From the NCBI GenBank assembly GCA_030549775.1, contig CM060173.1, forward strand, positions 67,212,367-67,276,366: a stretch of DNA of 64,000 bases. The letters are read 5' to 3'. The position numbers were made by a program, and so were the translations under genes. Source of the stretch: Tamarix chinensis. Its lineage: Eukaryota > Streptophyta > Magnoliopsida > Caryophyllales > Tamaricaceae. The first letter of the stretch is position 1. Every line of letters begins with the position of its first letter. Shown here piece after piece: positions 51,234 through 62,029 of this stretch. The notes under the pieces are model-generated. The model was not told the DNA's origin, did not search any database, and saw only the letters and a list, made by a program, of their open reading frames with translations.

Positions 51234-53395
51234 TGTAGCACCCCCCCCCATTTTTCACTATTAGAAAAATTCATTTTAAAACATTTTAGAAGTGAAAAAA
51301 TGCCAAGCATACCTAGGAAAAATGGGGTACGACCACCACACCTAACATAGGATAGGCATCAGCCACCCGTCCCATATTAGATACAAAGCTAAGAAACCAA
51401 ATCAAACAAAAAAAGAGTATAGTGCATAAAAAATGATATATAGATACTAAATAAAAAATTTACAAAATAAGACCTCAAAGATCCTCAAAATATTCAAATA
51501 TATGAGAGAAAATTAAACTCAAGTATAGAACTACAATGGGTAGAAAATAAAGGTAGGGCGTAGCCCCTAACCCTAATCTATTAAGGATCAAATAACAATC
51601 TCTAGAAGTCCATACACTCAAGATCCTAAGCCCAAAATGAGGCAGACCCACCACCAGCTGACCTAAAAGACTTAAACTTGGTCTTCTACTCATGGGATTG
51701 AGTAGGTGACTGAACAAAGGGGCATATTAGTACACTTTGAACTGAGTAAGCCAAGTAACCTTCTCAAAAAGAGTCACAAACATACAAGGCCACATGCAAC
51801 AATAAAGTCATATTGAACAAATTAACATGCTTACACATTGCACTTAAATTTACCTATAATACCATAGTCATATAATTCATCACTATTTCATGCCATGCTA
51901 AGACTTAGACAATTTCTAGCTCATCATGCATAGATATACAACATATATAACATGAATAAGAACGTATGATCTAATAACAACTTATTCCCTTAGGTCCATG
52001 CTCAAGTTGACATTATCCATTAGATTAACCATTTGCAAGCCATTATTCATATTTCCCTTTCTTTCTCCTTTTTCATTATCCATATCCTAATTCTTATTCT
52101 CATTACTACCCCATAGTCTCATATAATATGGAAGCCTATCAAAACTAGAGGGCATACTTTCTGGCCAAAGCCAAGAAACCATGAATAAGCATAAAGTCCG
52201 CCCAAGGAAGCTAAAAACTACCTAGGTAACTAAACCCTTCAATATCGATACCTGCTACTACATAATCAATGCCTAGAGTATGTAAGGCACTAAGATCTAC
52301 AAGGATCCCTCCTAAAGGTAAATCTCAAAAGGTAAACTAACCTCCGGTATCTAATTGAGGACCAAGTAACACAAACACATACACAACTCAATCATCATCC
52401 ACTTTAAGTGATCAATATATTATCTTCTAAGGTTATGTGATTATATAACGTCCATGTAACATATATGTAAAACACCCACATACTCATTCCACCTTAACCA
52501 TTATTACCCTCCTACCATGTGGTGGGATCTCCATTAGTACTTAACCAATATTAAATCAATCCATTCATGATAATCCATTTAGGTCAAAATTCCCATTATA
52601 TTATCCTTTTGAATTCATGGCATACTCATTCTAGTTTTTCCATTAAAGCCTTCCCAAGCACTTATTGAGAATACAGTGAATTATGAACCGCTTAATTCAT
52701 CCCATAGATTAGTTAATTAGTCATCAAAGAATCAAATAGCAGCATTGGGCATGGTCTCAAAACATATCAAGCCTAAAAATGAAAAACAACAAACTCTAGC
52801 CAAACTAATCGATTGATTTAGGCTAATTGGTCGATCGGTTTGGCTTAACTAAACCCTCGATTTACTTTAAACCAGTTGATTGTTTTTATCGGACTAATTC
52901 ACTAGTCTAAAATAGTTGATAGGTTCTAAAAAAATGATTAATGGGTTTAAGTAGAAAGTAACCAAAGTTAACACAGACCATCCAATTGATCGAATCAGGT
53001 CCACTAGTTGATTGTTGTAATGGCAGTATACCGGTGTGGCTTAATCATTTGATTGATTTTTTTCTCAACAACACATAATAAATATTTTTACTTGCGGTTC
53101 ACACTCTAAAATTTAACCACATCCAAACCATAACATGTTATATCAACTTACCAAGATTGAGCATGCTCATAAACTTAATCGTGTTTCATATTCTAGCAAT
53201 CGACCCTATTTCCCATAAATTAATCCCTTTTTTAATAAATCTTAATTTATTCAACATATATCATTTAAGAAGCCAAACTCTCATACATGTATATAAAATT
53301 AACATTTTATAGAGTACACTAACGTACATGCTTATTCAAGTTACGTTTCAAAGGTAAGAATGGCCAACTTAAATCTTAGCAAAATTTTCCACTAA

Positions 53396-53635
53396 GTGCT
53401 CGTTTGGTATGGGAGTAATGGGGGTGGAAAAATGACCCCCATATTTTATATATCTTGTATAATTTATTTAAAATTAAATATTTTTATTCTAATAAATACC
53501 CATTTTAGATCTTAATTTGATCTAAAATGGGTATTTCATTAAAAATGCATTTATTATTATTAAATACTTAATATAAAAGGTATAAAATAGAGGGAAATTT
53601 TTTCCACCCCTATTACCCCGATGCCAAACAATCTC
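53396..53635. mobile_element. Tourist/PIF-Harbinger-type MITE
   Basis: A 240-bp element flanked by TAA on both sides (53393-53395 and 53636-53638). The left end GTGCTCGTTTGGTATGGGAG and the right end in reverse complement GAGATTGTTTGGCATCGGGG form a decayed terminal inverted repeat. This continues through GTAATxGGGGTGGAAAAA, so much of the element can fold back. The centre is a perfect 18-bp inverted repeat (53494-53511 and 53519-53536) around TTAATTT. No coding capacity; mobility would need a PIF/Harbinger transposase from elsewhere. Confidence 0.85.
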
Positions 53636-53907
53636 TAAAAAGGAAAAAATCAAGGTAGAAGATTTAACTTCCAAAAACTTTAAAAATAATAGGTTGAAAA
53701 TCATAAATCTATAAATAACTTTTGCAAATTAAGAACTCAAATTAAGTAAGAAAACAAACTTACCATTTTGATGAGAAAAACAAAGAAAGATTCAGCTAAA
53801 AGTAACTCGACTTCTTGTAATACCCCATTTTTAGGAACCCTAATTAAAACTAATAATTACGTGTGATTAGTTATAATTATTATTTTAGGAGGTTTAGTAT
53901 TTAACAT

Positions 53908-53917
53908 GTTGTTGTTG

Positions 53918-53956
<39 letters not shown>
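53908..53956. repeat. (GTT)n(ATT)n microsatellite
   Basis: About five GTT units followed by about eleven ATT units close to the 5' end of LTR E. Confidence 0.95.
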
Positions 53957-53957
<1 letters not shown>

Positions 53958-54199
53958 TACGACGACTTAGATATAAAAATAATCAGGTTAAAAAGTTGAT
54001 AGAAATCGACTATTTATTTTAATTCTAATTTTTATACCTGTAAATCTTATCCTAATTATTTTATTAATCACCGCGACTCGTAACCTAAAATAAAATTCTA
54101 AAATTTATTCCCGACTATTTTATCCTTTTCGTTTTATTTAAACCTATCTAAAATCGGATTATTTTTCTCCAAATTATTTTTCTACCCGATATCCTAATT

Positions 54200-55100
54200 T
54201 ACCTGAATTGAATTTAAAATATATTTTCCTCTCTCTCTCTGCCATTTGCTATCCCATCCCCGTAAATACACTCATGTCTCTCTCACTTTCTTACTTTACT
54301 CCACCTCCTACATTTATACACATATACACATGCTACATCTCTGCACACTTACACACAACCCTAACTCACTATTCATCCCAGCTCCCCCTACTGCACACGG
54401 CACCTTCCCCGTCGACCAACCAAACAAGCCTTGATATACATATACACAACGCACACTTAACACTCCAAACAGACAATCCGGCTACCCACACCTCCTCTCC
54501 TCTGCAGCGCACCCTCCCGAACCAACAACCACACACTCATTTGCCAACCCTTCCCCCTCTATTCCATTTGTCTCTCCCTCTGTTTTTGTTTGGCCTTCCC
54601 AGCCACCTTCTCCCCTACGTCCATTTCCTAGCCCTTCCCATCCTCCTCCCCTCTCTTCTCTTCGCCTGGTTTTCCTAACCAAACAGCCCCCATGTAGGCA
54701 CCCATCCTATCACCATCCTACCAACCCCTACACCCTTCCCCGTTGCAAAACCTAGCCCGGCCACTCCCCCGACCACCTCGCAGCCAGCCCTCCCCTTGTC
54801 TTGTTCGATCAACCAGCAACACCACTCCCCCACCAACCCATAAGCATCCACCGCCCACTACTAGCCCCACATCACCACCACTGCAGCCAACCAAAAACAC
54901 CAACCTCCAACATCCTCACCCCCGTCCCAGCCCTACCTTCCTGCAGCCAGCCAGCCACCCAGCAGCCTCCACCAACCCCCGACCAGCCACCGATCTCTAC
55001 CCCATCAACTGCCACCCTTTTCTTTCCCTGTCTTGCTCGGCCAACACTTGCCCAGCCAACACCCATGCCCCCTTCCTTTCGTGCATGACTCATGCTGCAT
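54200..55100 (+). promoter_or_regulatory. Pyrimidine-rich, GC-richer tract of LTR E
   Basis: C and T dominate the plus strand here, in contrast to the AT-rich flanks. The composition removes stop codons, giving overlapping Pro/Ser/Leu-rich frames (for example 54208-54678 and 54743-55102) that have no domain and are not genes. The tract lies at the same relative place in LTRs L, M (reversed) and the LTR at 62030. It may be the promoter and leader region, but that is inference. Confidence 0.45.
55083..55095. promoter_or_regulatory. Palindromic GCATGACTCATGC in LTR E
   Basis: A 13-base palindrome with one central base (GCATGA-C-TCATGC). It contains TGACTCA, the core recognised by GCN4/AP-1-like bZIP factors, including plant Opaque2-type factors. 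Related sequences follow the pyrimidine tract at 63541 and, reversed, at about 34100. Binding is inferred from the motif only. Confidence 0.4.
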
Positions 55101-56491
55101 AAAGTGTGAGTTGCGTGGTGTTTAAGAAAATTTGGTACCATATTAATTGTAAGGGTATTTTGTTAATTTTAGAAAAATAAATATTTTTATATTATAATTA
55201 TTATTTTATCTTATAGATATTAATTAGGTATTTGTGTTATTATTTCAAGGTGCGAAAGTTTAATTAGCAGGACCTAATAATTTTTAGTGGATACCGCTAA
55301 TTTTACATTTTTGTTGGAATTTAGGTAATCCTTATACTCTACTAAAATGATAAATAATTTCGATATAATTATGTATTAATTATTAGTATTATGAAATTGA
55401 ATAAAACGAGCATGATATCTAATATAAAATATTTTGGGTACGAAAGTATAATTAAAAATGATTCTAATGATAGGAGAATAATTTGTATGATAATTATATG
55501 AAAATTAATAAGCTGACCGTGCTTAGATATAATTATGGGATAATTATTATGGATGTGTGTCCTAGGGGTAATTTAGTAATTTTTATATGTTATGATATTT
55601 ATCTTGAAAATTATATTTAATATATTTTATTTGTTGTTGATCATATGATCATGTGTTTTGTATGTTCCAAAAGTATATGATAGGGTTTTGTATGCAGAAA
55701 CCTATGTAAGGGCAAAATGATCTTTAATCATAATTGATAATATAAATTGTATAATAAATAGTTAGATTATTTCATTTTAGCCTTTTCACAACAAATTAAT
55801 AAATAAAATGGATTTAGTATTTAAATAAATGATAATATGATAATTATTGGCCTCAGGGGCATTTTGGTTATTTTCAGCCTAGTGCGCCCAAATGTGAATA
55901 ATTGGACATAGGATGGCCTTAAACTTTTGGTAGGTTGACCTTAGTATTGACTTTGACTTTGTTTTATACCATTGACCGTAGGGTTGACTTGGATAATTGG
56001 AAATAAAGGAAAAATGAATAAGTATGGGAATGAGAATAAATGTGTAATGTGTGTTATCTGTGATCACTTTATAAAAATACTAATATGTAAAGTGGAAGAC
56101 CTTGAGTTTTGGAATGGTTTCTCTCTAGGGGTAGCTACCCTAAGGACGAGGTAGGAGTCCTCAATTTGTTTGGGTTTCTGGTGTGCCAGTTGTGCCCTAG
56201 TAAGGCCCTAGTCTACTCTATAGGTGACTTACAAGCCCTATAGGAGGTATCGATACTTAAGGATTAAGTGTTTGAGGTGAGGAGGGTATTGTGTGCCTTG
56301 TAATTCAGTATGACCAAAGTATTGTTATGCCTCTGGGTTGGATGGTTGGAGGGTATCGTGATGCCTTGTGCGTCGGTATGACTAGTGTACTGTTATGTCT
56401 CCGGGTTATTATTGTATCCCCCCTCGAGTAAATAAAAATGGAAATGGTATGATTTGATTGGAATGATTATTATTGGATATTGGATTGGTTT

Positions 56492-56583
56492 GGTAGTGGC
56501 TGTTGTGCCTACCTGTGATTTTGGGTAGTAGCTATTGCCCCTACCTGTGGTTTAGGTGGTAGCCTTTGGGCCTACCTATGTGG
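56492..56583. repeat. 31-bp tandem repeat, three copies
   Basis: GGTAGTGGCTGTTGTGCCTACCTGTG and variants start at 56492, 56523 and 56555. The same motif is present reversed at 29215-29330 in LTR M. Confidence 0.85.
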
Positions 56584-56621
56584 GTATTATGTCTATGATG
56601 TTATATATATTATTATACTAT

Positions 56622-56838
56622 ATATGTAAATATACCATTGATATTATGTATTTTAATTTATTGTACTTGTAAGTGTACCTATGAGATTACGGATTTTATT
56701 ATCCTGTATCTGTAAGTACACATGTGATGTTATGTATTTTATCATATTATACCTGTAAGTATACATTTGATGTTGTGGATTTTTGTTATAGCTTACCTGT
56801 GAATATACCTGTGATGTTATAAATTTGGTTGGGAGTTA
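56622..56838. repeat. 43-bp tandem repeat, about five copies
   Basis: ACCTGTAAGTATAC...GATGTTATG.ATTTT recurs at 56665, 56708, 56751 and 56795, with a weaker copy near 56622. The period is 43-44 bp. Confidence 0.85.
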
Positions 56839-59139
56839 TGCTGAGAAATGAGTCATGATGTGGATGTTATAATTGTTATGCTGGAGTTTGGGTTCTAATT
56901 ATTACTTCTTAGAGCATCTCTAGCATGTTAGTCTGGTAAGCTTTCTGTTGTTTTACACAAATGAAAATAAGTAGTATGTGGCTTTAATAGAATTCAACCG
57001 TCTAAATGATTACTGTATATCAATCCTTGTATGAATACTTAAATGTCTTGTACCTATTAGTTGTACGCCTTGCATGTGTTCCATGCTAGTTTTTCATATT
57101 AATTTGGTATAAAGGGTTATTCAATACCGTAGTACTGACGGGTTCCATTTCATGGTTCCCTATCTATTCAACGGACAGTCTTTACCTTGTAGGATCACTT
57201 TTAGGGTAGGGTTTGACGACTTCAAATAGAGGGTTAAAAGTTAGGAGTATCCGATGTTCGCCTCGACTTCTTTTGGTCCGGATATTTCATGGACTCTTAA
57301 GTCCCCTACTATTTCCCTTTTATTATATTACAACTCTTTCCCTGATCTTTTTGTATTTATCAGGACAATATAATTTGTAATGAAATTCTATCCTACCTTT
57401 ATTTTAATGTTATTTTAGTAAAGTAATATTTTAGCCTTAGCACTTAGTATAAGAACGGTAGAGGATGCCAGACTTATACTTAGCGTGGCAGTAACACCCA
57501 TTGATTTTATAATTAACGCTTCCGCAAAATGAAACTTTTTAGTAGTAAAAATGGGGGTATTACACTTCTTCCTAAATCTAACTATTTACTACTTTAGAGT
57601 AAAACAAGAGTGAGTTAGGGAAAGGATCAAAAGAGTAGATGGAATTCAAATGTAAGCTTAAAATGGAGAAGAATCAACATAAGTGCTTGAGGACTCAGCT
57701 ATTTTTAAGGCGTAAAGAAAGGTGAGGGAAAGGGGTAATTATGGTTATTTATAGCCAACAAATAGGTTAAACATAAATTTTGGTTTTGAAATAGATTGAA
57801 AAACCATAATTCTATCATTCAAATCTAAGGCGAACGAATATATTTATCAAGAATAAGTTGACTTCCATTTCAGAGCTCAAAGGACGATTTTCTTCAAAAT
57901 GTAGGCTAAGCTAATCCAAAAAATATTGAACACAAGATGGGAAATGGAAGATCAGCATAGAAAGAAAATATTGCATATGTGCATGGAAAATATGGAAACT
58001 AAAGCATTCTTCTAGAGGTATGTAGAAGAGAGAGGAAGAATATAAGAGTGAGGTCATCCTCTCTCTCATTTGTCAAAATCGAGCCACCAAATCTCTTCGA
58101 GGCAGCAACTAAATCTAAATAAATGATCAAAATGGTTAAGGATCACTCAAGAATATCTTAGAGTTGGATTATTAAAGTTTTATTTTGATGAAAGAAATTT
58201 TCCAGAAAATTGAGCTTTGAAAAGCACTCCTCTTGACAATGCAGTCGATAGGTTTGGTCAAGAAAGCCCTTAGTTTAAATGATGAAGTAGTCAGTCAGTT
58301 TGTCAAAAACTAATCTTATTAAAATTTTCAAATTTTCTCAAATTCATTATTACCTCAAACCCAAACTATAGTTCCAAATCAATATCAAGCATTGTTTAAT
58401 TTTATTAAACACAATAATTTTCCATTTTATAAATCTTGCCAAAAATTTAGGGTACTATAAGCTATATCTCCACTCAGCCTTCACTTTGACTTGATCCTAA
58501 AACTAGTGATCTTCCTACAGAATAACATCTAGTTATTATCACTTAGCTCCAAGAGGCTAATGGTGAACTATGGGCATTTATTCAAGAAATGGTCTCAAGC
58601 ATGCTAGCTCCTCTTATATACACTTTTGGTTAGATTTCATCATCTTATAGATCAACATTGCCATCTTGTACCTCAACAACCTACTCCTCAAAATACTTTG
58701 GTGAAGGCTCTAGATCTTCTAGAAAGAATACTAATAACTAGATTTTATAGCACCATTTTCCAACAAGAAGAGGTAGATTCTATGAAAGATATTCAAGGAA
58801 AAAGGAACATAAGTGACACACTTGAATAGTTCCTTATTCCTTTGAGACAGAGCAAACAAGAAAGATACTAGGGTCCAAGTTAAAGGGTTAACAGATATGG
58901 GGATGAGGTATATCGACATAAAAATGAAAAACACTCTATCCAATAGTCTAGAAGAGATGAAAAAGAAATATGAAGATAATATAGCCAATGGATTAGAAGA
59001 GATGAAAAGGATAAAATCAATGAAAAGATAGATAAAAGGGTATACGAGGAACTAGAAGCTAAAAAAAGAAAAGAAAAACAATACTAGTGGTTTTAATTAG
59101 CATGTACCTTTTATGAAAGATATTTTTAAAACAATGACA

Positions 59140-59360
59140 CAAAGAATAAGAATCCTAACTTTTAAATTATTTGATGACTCCGTCAATCTATAAGACCACT
59201 TAAATGTGTTTATAAATTCTATGTTATTAGTTTGGGAATAAGAATAGATATTATGCAAAGAATTCCTAGGCACTTTAAAGGAGGTGAAATTTAGATAGTT
59301 GGAAACTAAGAGTTGAATCAATATACTCTTTTGCAAAACTTATAAGGGCTTTCATAGAGT
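59140..59360 (+). pseudogene. Gag core relic of the Tat-like element
   Basis: LLNYLMT..VN...DHLNVFINSMLL at 59155-59225 follows the 'F.G..DP.DHL..F...M.L' pattern of Tat-type Gag. Then a '..C..F..TLKG.A..W...L....I.SF..L...F...F' remnant appears (WKLRVESIYSFAKLIRAFIEYF, about 59298-59365). Sequence upstream to 58470 probably holds the decayed N-terminus. It is broken by stops. Residues shown are frame pieces, not a continuous protein. Confidence 0.6.
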
Positions 59361-59884
59361 ATTTTGAGGTATATTGATATCCTAAAAATTATCCCTCTTC
59401 ATTAATAGAGTCTTCCCAAAGACTGTCAAAATTCTTTTAGTTATTTTTTTAATAGATTTGATAAAGAAGTATGATGGATCGATAAGTTAGATAATATTAT
59501 TGTTAGACCTCTCCTTCTTGGATAATTTATTAATAAAGAGTTAGTGAAGAGTTTTTACTTGGAAAAATATAAATCTTATAATTTTCATAGAAAAGGAGTG
59601 CATGAGAGGATAAATGCCAAGGAGATGAATAAGGTGATGTATCCACCATCTAAAAGAGTAGATACACCTTTAATGCCAATATAAAATTTGAATAAGGAGA
59701 TTTATAGACAAGTAAAAACCAAGAGAGTCTTAGGTCGATGGCACAACCAATTTTTTGACAAGGTTCTCTTGGTATATTTGAAAAATAAACTTCATTGGTA
59801 GCTATTATCTCACATATAGTTAATGTTGAAAATGGCTGCATACATTTTTTAAGCCCTCCCCCTAGAAAACCAACATAAAATATA

Positions 59885-60110
59885 GAGACCTTAAAAGGTG
59901 GGGTATCTATCATGAAGATTTTGGGCATAATACATAGGAGTGTCAATCATTAAGGGATGTTGTAGAAGAGTTGGTGTGTAAGGGTCATTTAAAATGTTAT
60001 ACACAAATACCCTTGCTCAAACAAGAAACGTGTGTTGCTCAACAATTATCTCCACCTCCCCAAAGTAACGAACCATAACAAATTGTTCACACTATTGTGG
60101 GGGATATTCC
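59885..60110 (+). pseudogene. Gag C-terminal block of the Tat-like element
   Basis: Frames give EDFGHNT.ECQSLRDVVEELVCKGHLK, matching the 'C.YH...GH.T..C..L..EIE.LI..G.L..F' block that ends Tat/Ogre Gag. HTIVGDIPY then resembles the conserved 'I..I.GG' just before protease. The first Cys of the knuckle is not evident. Confidence 0.65.
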
Positions 60111-60239
60111 TTACTAGAAGTAAGTAATTTGGCTCTAAAGTTATATATTATAATAGATGACTTCCATGAAACAAATAAAAGGGTAAGAATGAGCGAATAA
60201 GGTTAATTTCACAGTGAAATATGAGAGGTAAAGTTTGGT

Positions 60240-60720
60240 GGAGCATCACAATGATCCTTTGGTTATTAAAGTGCATATTATAAATTGTGTGATGAAAAAA
60301 GTCCTTATAACATGAGCAATTCTATTGATGTTATCTATGAGGAAATGTATATGCGATTAGAATTGCTGGAAGAATTATTGATAGATAAGACTCACCTTTA
60401 TTGGGTTTCATTCATAATATTATAAAGTTAAATGGAATGGCAGATCTCACTTTAATAATTAGTTAGTAGGGGCTCTGAGTAGTAATAAAATGGGCTTTGT
60501 AATTGTTGGTTCCCTATTAACATATAGCATTATATTAGGTCAATCATCCCTTAACAAACTCCAATTAAGAATTTTTATGGCTAGGTTATTAATGAGATTC
60601 CTAATTAAGGGAGGATGGGGAGAATTCTGGTGTGATAGAAGAGTGGCATTGTACTGCTATGAAATATATGTAACAGGCGCCTTGGGATGGCCTAATATTA
60701 AGAAACCATAAGAGATTTTA
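60240..60720 (+). pseudogene. Protease relic of the Tat-like element
   Basis: HNDPLVIKVHIINCVMKKVLI corresponds to the 'H.D.LV....I....V.RVLVD.GSS.DI' stretch. The D-[TG]-G-S-S active site is destroyed by a stop (ATAACATGAGCAATTC at about 60308-60323), after which IDVIYEEMYMRLEL resumes in another frame. GLSQSS-like and AILGQSSLNKL sequence follows (60525-60565, frame 60490-60711), equivalent to the 'YN.ILGR..LN.L' motif. FLIKGGWGE then corresponds to 'KFPT..G.G'. Non-functional. Confidence 0.65.
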
Positions 60721-61500
60721 GTACTAGAATATTTAAATGCTTCTGAAGAAGGCATATAGGCTACTATAGAAATAGAAGAGAAACATGTAGGAATACTACT
60801 AAAAATAATTAAACACGGATTATATATAATGGAAGGATACAAGTTGGTTAAACAAAAGAAAAGGGTTTTCGAAGTTGAAAAGCATAAAGCCATCTAAGAA
60901 AAGGTGGAGAATTTGATTAACTTCAGATTTATCAAAGATGTGAAATATTCTAAATGGATAATTCATTCTATATTACTAAAGAAGTCTAATGGTAAATGGA
61001 GAATGTGTGTTCACTTCGTTGACCTTAATAAGGCTTATCTTAATAATAGCTATCCACTCACTCAGATAATTTGATTGATTAGCTTAATGGATGGGCAAGA
61101 AAGGTTAAGCTTTATGGACACCTTTTTAGGATACCATTAGATTAAACTAGTTGAGGTTGATCAAGAAAAACTAATTTTATCATATACGACACGCATTATT
61201 GTTATAAAAGTATGTTGACACAACTTTCTAAAGGTTGGTGAACACAATATTTCAAGGATAGATTAAGGAAAATATATAAGCTTATATGGATGGTATGATA
61301 GCAAAAAGGAAAAAAAAAAGAATCCCACATATAAGAGCTTCAGACTATTTTTTATACTTCAAGAAAATATAAAATGAAATTAAATCCCACAAAATATGTA
61401 TTGGGAGTTGGCATTGACAAATTCTTAGGATTTATGATTAGAAATAGGGGCAAAGATGTAAATTCTAAAAAAGTTGGGGTATTTTTAAATATGCATCACG
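60720..61500 (+). pseudogene. Reverse transcriptase relic of the Tat-like element
   Basis: KQKKRVFEVEKHKAI...VENLINFRFIKDVKYSKWI matches the RT N-terminal stretch. NGKWRMCVHFVDLNKAYLNN at about 60990-61050 is the conserved 'NGKWRMCVD..DLNKA.PKD' motif with D to H. LSFMDTFLGYH is next, with a stop just after. The catalytic Y-x-D-D box reads Y-M-D-G at 61283-61294, with GGT replacing the second aspartate codon. KFLGFMI at about 61420 corresponds to 'KFLGF'. Frameshifts lie between the motifs, so no active enzyme is possible. Confidence 0.8.
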
Positions 61501-61559
61501 CATCATAGATTCTTATCCAAGCACATTGATAAGAGTTTGCCTTTATTTTATCTCTTACA

Positions 61560-62029
61560 AGCAAAATATGATTTCTAGTGGGTTAAATATTGCCATAAAG
61601 CATTCGACGACATCAAGGTTCAACCTTGAAAACTTTAATAGAGGGGGAGGTATTGTTCTTATATCTGGTGACATCAACATCGACCGTTTTTTCCTTTCTT
61701 ATTAGAGAAGACATCAAGGTCGAGGCACATAAGCATATTTACTACACTAAAAAGGTGTTGATTGATGTTGAGCGTTGTTACTCCAACTTGGAAAATATGT
61801 CTTACACCTTGCTTATTGATTTGAGAAAGTTAAAACCTTATTTTGATTTTCATTCCATGGTATTTTTGACTAATATTCCCATTAGGATTGTCTTACATTA
61901 ACTTGAGAATTCCATGAGACTAATGGTATTGGTCACGGAATTAATCGATATGACATTCAATACCGATACAAACCTATTATTAAAGGTTAGCCTTTAGTTG
62001 ACTTTTATTGTTTAATACTCAATTGAAGG
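61560..62029 (+). pseudogene. RNase H relic of the Tat-like element, truncated
   Basis: KAFDDIKVQP (about 61596) starts the RNase H-linked region. The frame 61626-61901 reads LFLYLVTSTSTVFSFLIRED, YYTKKVLIDVERCYSNLENM and RKLKPYFDFHSMVFLTNIPI. This follows the 'L.LYL..S..AVSAVLIRE......YY.SK.L..AE..Y..LEK..LAL....RKLRPYF..H.I.V.T..P' pattern. Expected acidic residues are partly lost. It ends near 62024, where a family T LTR begins. Confidence 0.75.

Larger units (their letters stand above)
53816..57564 (+). mobile_element. Family T solo LTR E, plus strand (best-preserved copy)
   Basis: It starts TGTAATACCCCATTTTTAGG and ends AAAATGGGGGTATTACA, with short inverted TGTAATACCCC/GGGGTATTACA termini. 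It is flanked by a perfect 5-bp duplication CTTCT (53811-53815 and 57565-57569) and has no internal region. Layout: a GTT/ATT microsatellite, a GC-richer pyrimidine tract (54200-55100), the palindrome GCATGACTCATGC (55083), a GACTTTGAC-rich block (55930), a TATCGATACTTAAGG block (56246), two short tandem repeats (56492-56838), and a CGACTTC block near 57266. The length of 3749 bp and the termini suggest a Ty3/Gypsy chromovirus of the Tekay/Del kind, but no coding region is present to prove it. Confidence 0.9.
51234..58459 (-). mobile_element. Family T solo LTR D, minus strand, with two nested insertions
   Basis: It begins TGTAGCACCCCCCCCCATTT and ends AAATTTAGGGTACTATA. Flanking pentamers GGCTA (51229-51233) and AGCTA (58460-58464) differ at one base. 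Minus orientation follows from alignment of its start with the reversed 3' end of other copies. It contains the MITE at 53396-53635 and solo LTR E at 53816-57564. Without these and their duplicated targets it is about 3.2 kb. The ACTAGT-rich stretch (52795-53050) and the ATCGATACCTGCTACTAC block (52246) are shared with LTR F. Confidence 0.8.
58465..62029 (+). mobile_element. Tat/Ogre-like Ty3/Gypsy internal-region relic
   Basis: A continuous plus-strand series in the order gag, zinc-knuckle-like block, protease, reverse transcriptase, RNase H. All parts are broken by stops and frameshifts. No LTR of its own is recognisable: solo LTR D precedes it and a family T LTR begins at 62030, cutting it inside RNase H. 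The family T LTR could be a later insertion, in which case the rest of RNase H and integrase would lie beyond the window. Confidence 0.75.

Noticed and set aside
54208..55141. Pro/Ser/His/Thr-rich frames of 60-156 codons
   Set aside because: Same cause: a C/T-rich LTR segment between perfect target duplications, with no conserved protein.
58465..62029. An endogenous pararetrovirus
   Set aside because: Motif order and Gag/protease/RT words fit Tat/Ogre Ty3/Gypsy; no movement-protein or coat-protein motif of a pararetrovirus was seen.
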